Source of the DNA: Planctomycetaceae bacterium
Lineage (GTDB): Bacteria; Planctomycetota; Phycisphaerae; Phycisphaerales; SM1A02
Direction: 5' to 3'
Assembly: GCA_027488415.1 (NCBI GenBank)
Contig: JAIYBS010000016.1
Coordinates: 1 to 12,597 of the forward strand
Length of the DNA: 12,597 nt
Part shown: in pieces, positions 1 to 6,852 of the stretch
Position numbering within the stretch: position 1 is the first letter of the stretch
Layout: every line of letters starts with the position of its first letter
Translations under genes and position numbers: made by a program
The notes under the pieces: generated by a model
What the model was told of the DNA's origin: nothing
The model's input: only the letters and a program-made list of their open reading frames with translations
Databases searched by the model: none

Positions 1-293
1 CGGCCGCGAACGCGAGCGGCAGCGCCGCCGCGCGTGCGCAGGCGATCGCGATCGCCGCCGAGCTCGCCTCGAGCGCGAGCCAGGCCGCCGCGATGGAGCA
101 GACCGCGTCCACCAACGCGGGCCGGCTGTTCGGCCGGAGCGTCTCGCAGTACGTCGGACGCGCGCAGTCCGCGGCGAACGCCGCCGAGGCGCAGGCAATC
201 CTCGCCAACGGCGCGGCGAATCGGGCCGAGGCGAGCGCCTCGACCGCGGCCTCGCTGGTGAACGCCGGGCGCGGCGGGTCGGCCGCGAACTGA
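1..293 (+). CDS. C-terminal fragment of an alanine-rich low-complexity protein
   Basis: This reading frame is open from base 3 and ends at TGA 291-293, so the visible part is the last 96 residues of a protein that starts outside the window. About 36 of the 96 residues are Ala, with the rest mostly Ser, Gln, Asn, Gly, Glu and Arg. There is no Cys or Trp. The Ala-rich text is broken by a short more normal patch around GRLFGRSVSQYVGRAQS. The composition suggests a helical, possibly coiled-coil or fibrous tail, but no family is recognisable and no function can be given. The stop lies 31 bases before the cyclase start, and the likely cyclase -35 box overlaps this stop. An Ala-rich frame can arise by chance in such GC-rich DNA, so this call rests on the frame being open to the edge and on the lack of any other gene in the space. 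Confidence 0.5.
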   Translation, partial: AANASGSAAARAQAIAIAAELASSASQAAAMEQTASTNAGRLFGRSVSQYVGRAQSAANAAEAQAILANGAANRAEASASTAASLVNAGRGGSAAN

Positions 294-317
294 CGTCGCA
301 TGGCCCGCGGCTACACT
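290..317 (+). promoter_or_regulatory. Candidate sigma70-type promoter for the CHASE2 cyclase gene
   Basis: CTGACG (290-295) and TACACT (312-317) each match four of six bases of the -35 and -10 consensus and are separated by 16 bp. The -10 box ends only seven bases before the GTG at 325. Transcription would then begin close to the start codon and give a leaderless or near-leaderless mRNA. This agrees with the absence of any Shine-Dalgarno sequence before 325. TACACT is one of very few AT-rich hexamers here. No transcript data support it. Confidence 0.35.
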
Positions 318-324
318 CGGCCGC

Positions 325-3006
325 GTGAAGTCCTCGAACCGCGTCGTGCTCCTCGCCGGCCTCGCCGCGACCGCGGCGGTCCTCCTGCTCGGCATGGCCG
401 GGATCCTCGACGGCGTCGAGTGGTGGGCCCAGGACAGGCGCTTCCTCAACGCGCGCCGGACCGCGGAGCCGATGGGCGACCGCGTCTGCCTCGTCGCGAT
501 CGACGACCGAGCGCTCGACACCATCGGCCGCTGGCCGTGGTCCCGCGAGCTCGTGGCGACTGCGCTCGACGAGATCGCGCGCGCGGGGGCGAAGTCGGTC
601 GCGACCGACGTGCTGTTCACCGACTCGCAGGCGCCCGGCCCCGACGCGGCGCTCGCGGACGCGATCGCCCGCACTCCCACGGTGCTGGCCGTGAACATGG
701 ACGAGGGGCGGCTCGACCCGGAGCTCTGGAAGTCCGCCGAGGGCCGCACGTGGCTCGACGCGCTGGTTCGGGCGGGCGCGCACGACATCACCCGTGAGCC
801 GGCCGCCCTCGCCGACGAGGCCGGGCTGACCGGCGTGCGGCGGACGCGGTTCCTCGAGCGTTCGTCGCAGTTCAAGAAGCACATCGCCTGGCAGAGCCTG
901 GTCCGCATGCGCAGCGACGGGCGCGCGCCCGCGGACGGTGCGGCGTTCCGCCTCGCGCTGACCGGGGGCGACGCGTCGCTCGACCGGTTTCCCGAGCGGC
1001 TCCTCCTCGACGAGGCGTTCGAGCGCGACCGGTCGTTCGCGTCGGTCGCGCGGTTCATGGCGCCGGGCACCGGCGAGGGCTCCGCGCTCGATGCGCCGCC
1101 GCTCGCGCTCTTTGCCGAGCGCGCCGCCGGCGTCGGCTTCGTGAACTCGAGGCCCGACTGGGACGGCGAGCATCGCCGCGTGCCCCCGTTCTGGGCGACG
1201 CCGTACGGCGCGCTCCCGCAGTTCGGGCTTGCGGCAGGGCTGCTGCAGCTGGGGATCGCCCCGCGCGACGTCAAGGTGGAGGGCGGCGCGCTGGTCTTCC
1301 CGGACGGCCGGCGGATGCCTCTCGAAGGCCGCGACATCCGGGTCGACTGGCCGACCTCGGTCTTCGAGAGCGACCCGCAGCGGCTTCGAGGGGACGGCGA
1401 GACCGGCGTCGTCGCGATCGGCGCGCTCGTCGATCTCGGGCGGCAGCGGACCGTGCTCGCCGACCAGGAGCGCCGCTACCGGGACCTGCTCTCGGACATC
1501 GCCGCGCTCCAGGGGCTCACGCCGGAGGCGGCGGCCAAGGTACCGGTCGATGAGCCGACCCGGGCCGCCATCAAGGAGCAGGGCGAGTTCCTCGCCGGAA
1601 GCCTCGATGCGCAGGGAACCGACGACCTGAAGGACGCCACCGACGAGGAGCGGCGGACGGTGGGGCTCTACCGCGAGTGGTGGCGTCTCGACCGCGAGCT
1701 GCCCGCGGCCCGCGCGCGTCTCGATGCGGCGGCGCAGTACGTTCGCGAGCGGCTCGAGGGGCGGCTCGTGTTCGTGGGCTGGATCGCCACCGGCGCGATG
1801 GCGGACATGATCAACACCGTGTTCGGGCCCCGCACGCCCGGCGTGTACGTCCATGCGGCCGTCGCGGACATGGTGATCGGCTGGCACTCCGTCGCCGTGT
1901 GGCCGCCGTGGACCGCGTACCCGGTCGGCGCGGCACTCGGTGCGATGTGCGCGTTTGTCGCGTGGCGGCGCGGGGCGGGCGCGAGCGCCGCGATCGGGCT
2001 CGCCATGTGCTGCGCGTGGCTGCTGGTTGCCGGGATGGCCTTCTCCGCGACGGACACGCTGGTGCCGGTCGCGATCCCCGTCCTCGGCGCACTCGCGGCG
2101 CAGGCGGTCGGGATCTCGACGGCCGCGGTCGTGAACCAGCGCGAGAAGGCGCGCATCACTCGGCAGTTCCGCGCGCGCGTGAGTCCGCAGCTCGTCGACC
2201 TGCTGGCGTCCGACCCGAACGCGCTCTCGATGCGCGGGGAGCAGCGCGAGGCGACGATCCTGTTCGGCGACCTCGCGGGCTTCACGACGATCAGCGAGAA
2301 GCTCGGCTCGGAGGCGGTGGTCGCGACGCTGAACCTCTACATGTCCGCGATGGCGACGGAGCTCACGAACCGCCGCGCGTACGTGAACAAGTTCCTCGGC
2401 GACGGCCTGCTCGCGTTCTGGAGCGCCTTCGGAAAGGAGCCCGAGCAGGGGCAGCTCGCCGCGGAGGCGTGCCGCGCCTGCCAGCGCGTCGTCACGGAGA
2501 TCGGCATGCGCCCGGACCGCGCGGACCTGCCGAAGGTCTCGCTGCGCCTCGGCGTCGCGACGGGCGTCGTCACGATCGGCGACTGCGGCGCGCCCCCGGA
2601 CCTGAACGACTACACGGTCATCGGCGACAGCGCGAACCTCGCCGCGCGGCTCGAGAGCGCGAACAAGCAGTTCGGCACGGCGATCCTCTTCGACGGCCGG
2701 ACGCGCGAGCTCATTCGCGATGCCGGCGGGCTTCCGATCGTGCCGCTCGGGAAGGTGGTCGTCGTCGGGCAGAGCGTCCCGATCGACCTCTTCACGATGC
2801 TCGTGGAGGACCCGGCGGAGGGCTGGATCGAGAGCATGGGCCGGGCGGTCGATGCCTTTGCCCGCGCGGACTTCCCCGCGTGCGGCGCGGCATGGGACGC
2901 GCACGAGGCGCGCTTCGGCGCGACCAAGATCTCGGCGCCGTTCCGCGAGGCGATGGCCGACGAGGACGACCGGCGCGACGGCGTGCTGCGCCTGCGGGCG
3001 AAGTGA
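325..3006 (+). CDS. CHASE2-domain membrane class III adenylate cyclase
   Basis: This 893-residue inner-membrane enzyme is predicted to make cAMP from ATP in response to a signal sensed outside the membrane. Residues 7-26 form an N-terminal membrane helix. About 28-520 form a CHASE2 sensor, ending in the typical strand RLVFVGWIATG (480-490) and PGVYVHAAVADMVIG. Three membrane helices follow near 529-548, 554-575 and 580-604, then a short linker and the cyclase domain (about 640-815). Catalytic residues are all visible: metal-binding D649 (FGDLAGF) and D693 (NKFLGDG), adenine-selecting K689 and T764, and transition-state N771 and R775 (ANLAARLE). Lys with Thr is the pattern of bacterial adenylate rather than guanylate cyclases. 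A homodimer is expected. Residues 828-893 look like the short helical tail common after such domains. Residues 373-476 are a charged helical insertion within CHASE2. The GTG start is chosen because the next in-frame ATG (394) would delete the first membrane helix. Confidence 0.93.
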   Translation: MKSSNRVVLLAGLAATAAVLLLGMAGILDGVEWWAQDRRFLNARRTAEPMGDRVCLVAIDDRALDTIGRWPWSRELVATALDEIARAGAKSVATDVLFTDSQAPGPDAALADAIARTPTVLAVNMDEGRLDPELWKSAEGRTWLDALVRAGAHDITREPAALADEAGLTGVRRTRFLERSSQFKKHIAWQSLVRMRSDGRAPADGAAFRLALTGGDASLDRFPERLLLDEAFERDRSFASVARFMAPGTGEGSALDAPPLALFAERAAGVGFVNSRPDWDGEHRRVPPFWATPYGALPQFGLAAGLLQLGIAPRDVKVEGGALVFPDGRRMPLEGRDIRVDWPTSVFESDPQRLRGDGETGVVAIGALVDLGRQRTVLADQERRYRDLLSDIAALQGLTPEAAAKVPVDEPTRAAIKEQGEFLAGSLDAQGTDDLKDATDEERRTVGLYREWWRLDRELPAARARLDAAAQYVRERLEGRLVFVGWIATGAMADMINTVFGPRTPGVYVHAAVADMVIGWHSVAVWPPWTAYPVGAALGAMCAFVAWRRGAGASAAIGLAMCCAWLLVAGMAFSATDTLVPVAIPVLGALAAQAVGISTAAVVNQREKARITRQFRARVSPQLVDLLASDPNALSMRGEQREATILFGDLAGFTTISEKLGSEAVVATLNLYMSAMATELTNRRAYVNKFLGDGLLAFWSAFGKEPEQGQLAAEACRACQRVVTEIGMRPDRADLPKVSLRLGVATGVVTIGDCGAPPDLNDYTVIGDSANLAARLESANKQFGTAILFDGRTRELIRDAGGLPIVPLGKVVVVGQSVPIDLFTMLVEDPAEGWIESMGRAVDAFARADFPACGAAWDAHEARFGATKISAPFREAMADEDDRRDGVLRLRAK

Positions 3007-3009
3007 CGC

Positions 3010-3052
3010 GCCCGGCACGGAAACCCGGGCACCTTTACCTGGAACGGGTTTC
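3010..3052. terminator. Candidate bidirectional terminator between convergent genes
   Basis: The 28-bp gap between the cyclase stop and the phosphatase stop contains a 6-bp stem, GCCCGG (3010-3015) with CCGGGC (3025-3030), followed on the plus strand by the short T-run in ACCTTTACC. A competing 8-bp inverted repeat pairs GAAACCCG (3020-3027) with CGGGTTTC (3045-3052) and runs into the end of the phosphatase gene. Neither has a strong U-tract, so this is only a candidate for mutual termination of the two converging transcripts. Confidence 0.35.
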
Positions 3053-4351
3053 GCGGCGGATCACGAGGCCGGTCTGGTCGTCCTCGAGCGGCGCGTGGCC
3101 GCTGAAGGCATGGACGGCGGACTTGATCGCGTCGAGGATCTCGCGGCTCGAGCGGTCGCGGTTCGCGCGGACGATCTCCTTCACGCGCTCCTCCTCGAAG
3201 CGGTCGCGGTTCGCGTCGGGCGCCTCGTAGAAGCCGTCGGTGATCGCGACGAGGATGTCGCCGGGCTCGAGCGCGAAGCGCTGGCTGTCCTCGTCGGCGT
3301 AGGGCAGGGCGAACACGCCGAGCGGGGGCACGTCCGCGCCGTGCACGAGGAAGTCGTCGGTGGCGCGGCGGTACGTGAGAATCGGGCCCTGGCCGGCCGA
3401 GACGGTGTGCACCGCGCCCGTGCGGCAGTCGAGCCGCGCGATCCAGGCCGTCACGAACCTGCCGTCGGGGAGGTCCTCGGAGAGCTGCGCGTTGACCTCC
3501 TCCGCGATCTTCACGATCGGCTGCCTGAGGCGCAGCCCGAGGCGGAGCATCCCGCGCATCTGCACGCTCGAGAGCGCGCTCGCCACGCCGTGCCCGGTCG
3601 CGTCGGCGATGGTCAGGATGTACTCCTCGGGCTCGGCACCGGCGGTCGCGATCGACCCGTCGACGAGCGGGATCACGTCGTAGGCGTCGCCGCCGCAGAA
3701 CTCCGCGGGCTGGCTCTCGCCCGCGATGTCCCATCCCGGCGCCTGCGGGATCTCGCCGGGGAAGGTCCCTGCCTGGATGTCCTTGGCGACGTCCATCTCG
3801 CGCTCGAGGCGCTCGCGCTCGATGCGGTCCTCGATGAGTCGACCGCGCTTCATCGCCACCGCCGCGTTCGCGGCGAGGCCCGAGGCCAGCCGCTCGTCGG
3901 CCGCGTCGAAGGCCCCCTCGCGACGGTTCAGCACCTGCGCGACGCCGACGAGTTGGCCGTCGTGGTCGAGGAGCGGGATCGCGAGGATCGTGCGCGTGCG
4001 GTAGCCCGTCCGCTGGTCGACGGCGCGGTTGAAGCGGGCATCCTCGTACGCGTCGGGGATGTTGACGATCTGCCTCGAGGTCGCCGCCGCGCCGGCGATG
4101 CCCGCGGCGCGGGGAATGCGGATCACCTTGGGAGCGTCGCCGGCGCCGCCGATGCCGTGCGCGACCTGCGTGAACAGCTCGTCGGTCTTCGCGTCGTACT
4201 CGAACACCGTGGCGCGGTCCGCGTCGAGGAGGTCGCGCAGCGCGTCGATGACGAGCGAGAGGATCGACGGCAGGTCGCCCGTCTCCGCGAGCCTGCGGGA
4301 CAGCTCGAGGAGCTTGTCGGTCCGACGGGCCTCGTCCGGGGCTGCCGCCAC
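3035..4351 (-). CDS. GAF-domain SpoIIE/PP2C-family serine phosphatase (RsbU-like)
   Basis: This 438-residue cytosolic protein joins a GAF sensor (about residues 20-168) through a helical linker (about 172-195, with MDVAKDIQAGTFP, the usual entry to this family) to a SpoIIE-type PP2C phosphatase domain (about 205-432). Metal-binding acidic residues are present in order: D222 and D225 in GGDAYD, D250 in IADATGHG (GHG 253-255), D372 in ITDG, and D424/D425 in DDQT. The usual NAGHxPP loop reads SAGQGP (318-322 region), a variant that leaves the metal ligands intact. Family members dephosphorylate phosphoserine on anti-sigma antagonists or related STAS proteins, but no such partner or kinase lies in this window. 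There is no signal peptide or membrane helix. The GTG start is two bases after the stop of the upstream VCBS gene and has a good ribosome site. The gene converges with the cyclase. Confidence 0.93.
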   Translation of the reverse strand: MAAAPDEARRTDKLLELSRRLAETGDLPSILSLVIDALRDLLDADRATVFEYDAKTDELFTQVAHGIGGAGDAPKVIRIPRAAGIAGAAATSRQIVNIPDAYEDARFNRAVDQRTGYRTRTILAIPLLDHDGQLVGVAQVLNRREGAFDAADERLASGLAANAAVAMKRGRLIEDRIERERLEREMDVAKDIQAGTFPGEIPQAPGWDIAGESQPAEFCGGDAYDVIPLVDGSIATAGAEPEEYILTIADATGHGVASALSSVQMRGMLRLGLRLRQPIVKIAEEVNAQLSEDLPDGRFVTAWIARLDCRTGAVHTVSAGQGPILTYRRATDDFLVHGADVPPLGVFALPYADEDSQRFALEPGDILVAITDGFYEAPDANRDRFEEERVKEIVRANRDRSSREILDAIKSAVHAFSGHAPLEDDQTGLVIRRETRSR

Positions 4352-4353
4352 GC

Positions 4354-6786
4354 TCAGCCCTTCGGTCCCGCCGGCGCCGCGGCGCCCTCGCCGCCCTTCG
4401 CCTGCGGGTAGATCAGCACGCGGTCGTGCGCGAGGAGCAGCAGGTCGTCGAGCCCGTCGCCGGTGACGTCCGCGATCTCGCCCATGCTCGGCTCGAACTC
4501 CTGGCGCTCGCCGCCGGTGAACATCCGCGTCTCGAACACCTTGAAGCTGAGGACGGGCACCACGCGCTCGGCCTGGCTGAAGGTGAGGATGTCCGCCATC
4601 TGCTCGCCGCCGTCGAGCACCACGACGTCGGTGTAGCCGTCGCCGTTGAGGTCGCCGACGACGAGCTCGTGCGGCACCTGCCGCGGGTCGTCGCTGGACC
4701 AGGTGCCGACCGGCTCGAGCACGATGCGCTCGCCGGAGAGGCGGACCAGCGCGAAGCTGTCGTCGCCCACGGCGAGCAGGCCGTCATTGCCGTCGCCCGC
4801 GAACTTGCCGGCGGCGAGCTGCGTGAACTTGAAGCCCGGTATCTCGATGACCTCCGTCTGCCCCCACTTGCCGTCGTCGGCCTTCGCGAAGGCGATCGCG
4901 CGCGCGCCCTCGCGGTCCCCGGCGACGATGCGGTCGCCGAGCCGAGCCAGCGTGACGAGCTTCGCGTCCGGGTTCTTGGCGTTCATCTGCGCGACGACCT
5001 GCCAGCCCGGGCTCGCGCCGCCGGCGGGCTTCGGCTCGTAGCGCAGCGCGCGGACGAAGTTGCGGTCCGCCACGAGCAGCTCGGACTTGCCGTTGCCGTC
5101 GAGGTCGGCGACGAGGGTGTTGTCGCCCGTGGCCGCCTGCACGAGCCCGAACTGGCCCATGTCCTTCGACTCGAGCACCTTGAACGCGACGGCGTCCTGC
5201 TTCGGCGTGTCCTTCGCGGCGCCGTTGGCGCCCGCGTCGGCGGGGGCCGGCTCCGCCGCGACCTTGCCCTCCGACCGGAGCATGATCATCGGCTTCTCCG
5301 GGGTGAAGACGAGCAGGTCCGTGAAGCCGTCCTGGTCGGCGTCCACCGCGGTGACCGCGTTCGGCGACCGGCTCAGCGGCCCGAGGTTGACGGTCACGCG
5401 CTTGCCCGGCTCCGCGTCCACGTCCACCGGCACCAGCTCGACCACGAAGTTCTTGCCGTCCTTCGCGACGACCGCGAGGTGGCGCTCGCCGCCGAGGTCG
5501 ACGAGGTTGATCGCGACCGGGGTGCGGCCGGCGCCGAGCTGGACCGCCTGCGGGAACCCGACCGAGCCGTCCTTCGAGGAGACGCTGCGGCCGACGACGC
5601 CCTCCTTCTCGGAGAGCGCGAAGACGATCGCGCCGTCCTTGGTCGGCGCCACCGCCACCGAATCGAGGTCGGCGAACGACGGGCTCGCGATCGGCGCGCC
5701 CAGTCCCTTCGCCTTCTCCTGCCGGTAGGTCATCAGCGAGTTCGCGAGGGTGTTGGTCGCGACGACGTCTGCCATGCCGTCGGCGTCGACGTCCGCGACG
5801 ACCGTGCGCCGCTTGCGGTTCTGCGGATCCTCGAAGCTCCAGGTCACGAGGCTCGAGTCGCGCGTGCCCGCGCCCTCGATGCGGCTGCGCCCGACGCGGT
5901 GGAAGGCCACGCGCTTGGTCGGCCGCTCGACCGTCGCGATGAGCGCCGCCTTCTGGCCGGGCAGCCGGACGGCGGAGACCTCGCGGACCGGCGGCATCTC
6001 GAAGCGGACCTGCGGACCGACGAACAGGCGCTCGCCCTGGCGCTCGGTGAACCACGCGCGCACCGGGGCGGCGTCCTCGGGAACGACGCCGAGGATGTCG
6101 ATCGTGCCGTTGCCGTCGAAGTCCTCGAGGATCGTCGCGACGACGCGCGCTCCTCCCGCGCCGAGCTCGGTCGGCGCGCCGAGCGTGTCGCCGTCGAGCG
6201 GCCAGACGGAGACCTTGCCGTCGACGATGCTCACGAGCTCCTTGCCCGGTCCGCCGAGCACGTTGGCGACCGCGAGCGAGTCGCGGTTCGAGCCGAGGTT
6301 CCGCACCGTCTGCTTGCGGGCGATCTTGAACGTGCCGGGCTCGACCTGGCGGACGAACACCACGCCCGGCGGGCTGTTGCCGGCGTAGACGAGGTCCACG
6401 AGGCCGTCGGCGTCCCAGTCCGTGGCCACCACCGCCTCGACGCCTCGGTCCACCGTCACGCTGTCGCGGCGGTAGCGCCAGTGCTCCGGGAACTCGTTGA
6501 CGCCGCGGACCGGCGCCGCCTCGTCGGTGGGCTTCGCGCCCTTCTTCTGGAAGTCGATGTCGATCCGGTTCTTGAAGTTGTCGACCACGACCAGGTCCTC
6601 GAGCCCGTCGCCGTTCATGTCGGCGACGATGAACGGGCCGGCCTTCGGGTCGACCCGAAGCACCTCGAGGGGAAGGAACCCGTAGTGGCGCGCCATATCG
6701 TCGGCCGCGAGCCCGGCGAGGGCGACGGCGGCGAAGGCGGTTCCGGCGAGGACGGTCGGACGGCGGAGGTGTTCGGGTCGGGGCAT
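4354..6786 (-). CDS. Exported FG-GAP/VCBS repeat protein, likely double beta-propeller
   Basis: This 810-residue protein begins with a short basic stretch and a hydrophobic segment (residues 11-28, TVLAGTAFAAVALAGLAA), read as a signal peptide or N-terminal anchor. Eight classical calcium-loop FG-GAP motifs of the form DxDxDGxxD are visible: 56-64, 123-131, 222-230, 332-340, 482-490, 561-569, 712-720 and 773-781. Weaker copies lacking some acidic residues sit near 175, 274, 381, 428, 613 and 661. This gives about fourteen repeats, mostly about 50 residues apart, as expected for two seven-bladed integrin-alpha-like propellers. An Ala/Pro-rich linker at about 508-531 lies between two repeats. 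The tail is Gly/Ala/Pro-rich. Such proteins usually bind calcium and act in adhesion or ligand binding outside the cytoplasm, but the ligand is not evident. The ATG at 6786 is chosen because it immediately precedes the signal-like segment. The frame stays open for 322 codons further upstream, only as antisense to the protease. Confidence 0.88.
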   Translation of the reverse strand: MPRPEHLRRPTVLAGTAFAAVALAGLAADDMARHYGFLPLEVLRVDPKAGPFIVADMNGDGLEDLVVVDNFKNRIDIDFQKKGAKPTDEAAPVRGVNEFPEHWRYRRDSVTVDRGVEAVVATDWDADGLVDLVYAGNSPPGVVFVRQVEPGTFKIARKQTVRNLGSNRDSLAVANVLGGPGKELVSIVDGKVSVWPLDGDTLGAPTELGAGGARVVATILEDFDGNGTIDILGVVPEDAAPVRAWFTERQGERLFVGPQVRFEMPPVREVSAVRLPGQKAALIATVERPTKRVAFHRVGRSRIEGAGTRDSSLVTWSFEDPQNRKRRTVVADVDADGMADVVATNTLANSLMTYRQEKAKGLGAPIASPSFADLDSVAVAPTKDGAIVFALSEKEGVVGRSVSSKDGSVGFPQAVQLGAGRTPVAINLVDLGGERHLAVVAKDGKNFVVELVPVDVDAEPGKRVTVNLGPLSRSPNAVTAVDADQDGFTDLLVFTPEKPMIMLRSEGKVAAEPAPADAGANGAAKDTPKQDAVAFKVLESKDMGQFGLVQAATGDNTLVADLDGNGKSELLVADRNFVRALRYEPKPAGGASPGWQVVAQMNAKNPDAKLVTLARLGDRIVAGDREGARAIAFAKADDGKWGQTEVIEIPGFKFTQLAAGKFAGDGNDGLLAVGDDSFALVRLSGERIVLEPVGTWSSDDPRQVPHELVVGDLNGDGYTDVVVLDGGEQMADILTFSQAERVVPVLSFKVFETRMFTGGERQEFEPSMGEIADVTGDGLDDLLLLAHDRVLIYPQAKGGEGAAAPAGPKG
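4358..4363 (-). promoter_or_regulatory. Ribosome binding site GAAGGG for the phosphatase gene
   Basis: On the minus strand GAAGGG lies six bases upstream of the GTG start at 4351 and inside the last codons of the VCBS gene. It supports the GTG start and suggests translational coupling, because ribosomes finishing the upstream gene stop on top of this site. Confidence 0.6.
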
Positions 6787-6852
6787 GGTTCGGCAGCGCG
6801 GCCGGAATGGCCCCGCGGCGCGTATGGTACGGTGATCCAGAGAGGTCCCGCG
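6787..6852. promoter_or_regulatory. Divergent intergenic region with probable back-to-back promoters
   Basis: These 66 bases separate the divergent starts of the VCBS gene (ATG at 6786, minus) and the protease gene (ATG at 6853, plus), so promoters for both operons should lie here or just inside the neighbouring genes. The only AT-leaning patch is GTATGGTACGGTGAT (6822-6836). It offers TATGGT (6823-6828) or TACGGT (6828-6833) as a plus-strand -10, and TACCAT (6829-6824) as a minus-strand -10. No convincing -35 box is visible on either strand. Confidence 0.4.
6839..6845 (+). promoter_or_regulatory. Ribosome binding site AGAGAGG for the protease gene
   Basis: AGAGAGG ends seven bases before the ATG at 6853, which is a good Shine-Dalgarno spacing. 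It fixes the start used here and argues against reading the long upstream-open frame as part of the protein. Confidence 0.65.

Noticed and set aside
1677..3230. Second plus-strand frame inside and beyond the cyclase gene
   Set aside because: It overlaps the cyclase catalytic domain in another frame and consists of an Arg/Ala/Gly-rich shadow. The cyclase frame carries all catalytic residues.
4426..6852. Plus-strand frame open for over 800 codons antisense to the VCBS gene and continuous with the protease
   Set aside because: Its translation is full of Arg, Asp, Glu, Leu and Val in a repetitive shadow pattern with no domain. The opposite strand has eight calcium-loop motifs and a signal peptide. 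The protease has its own ribosome site and signal peptide at 6853. Long open antisense frames are expected in DNA this GC-rich.
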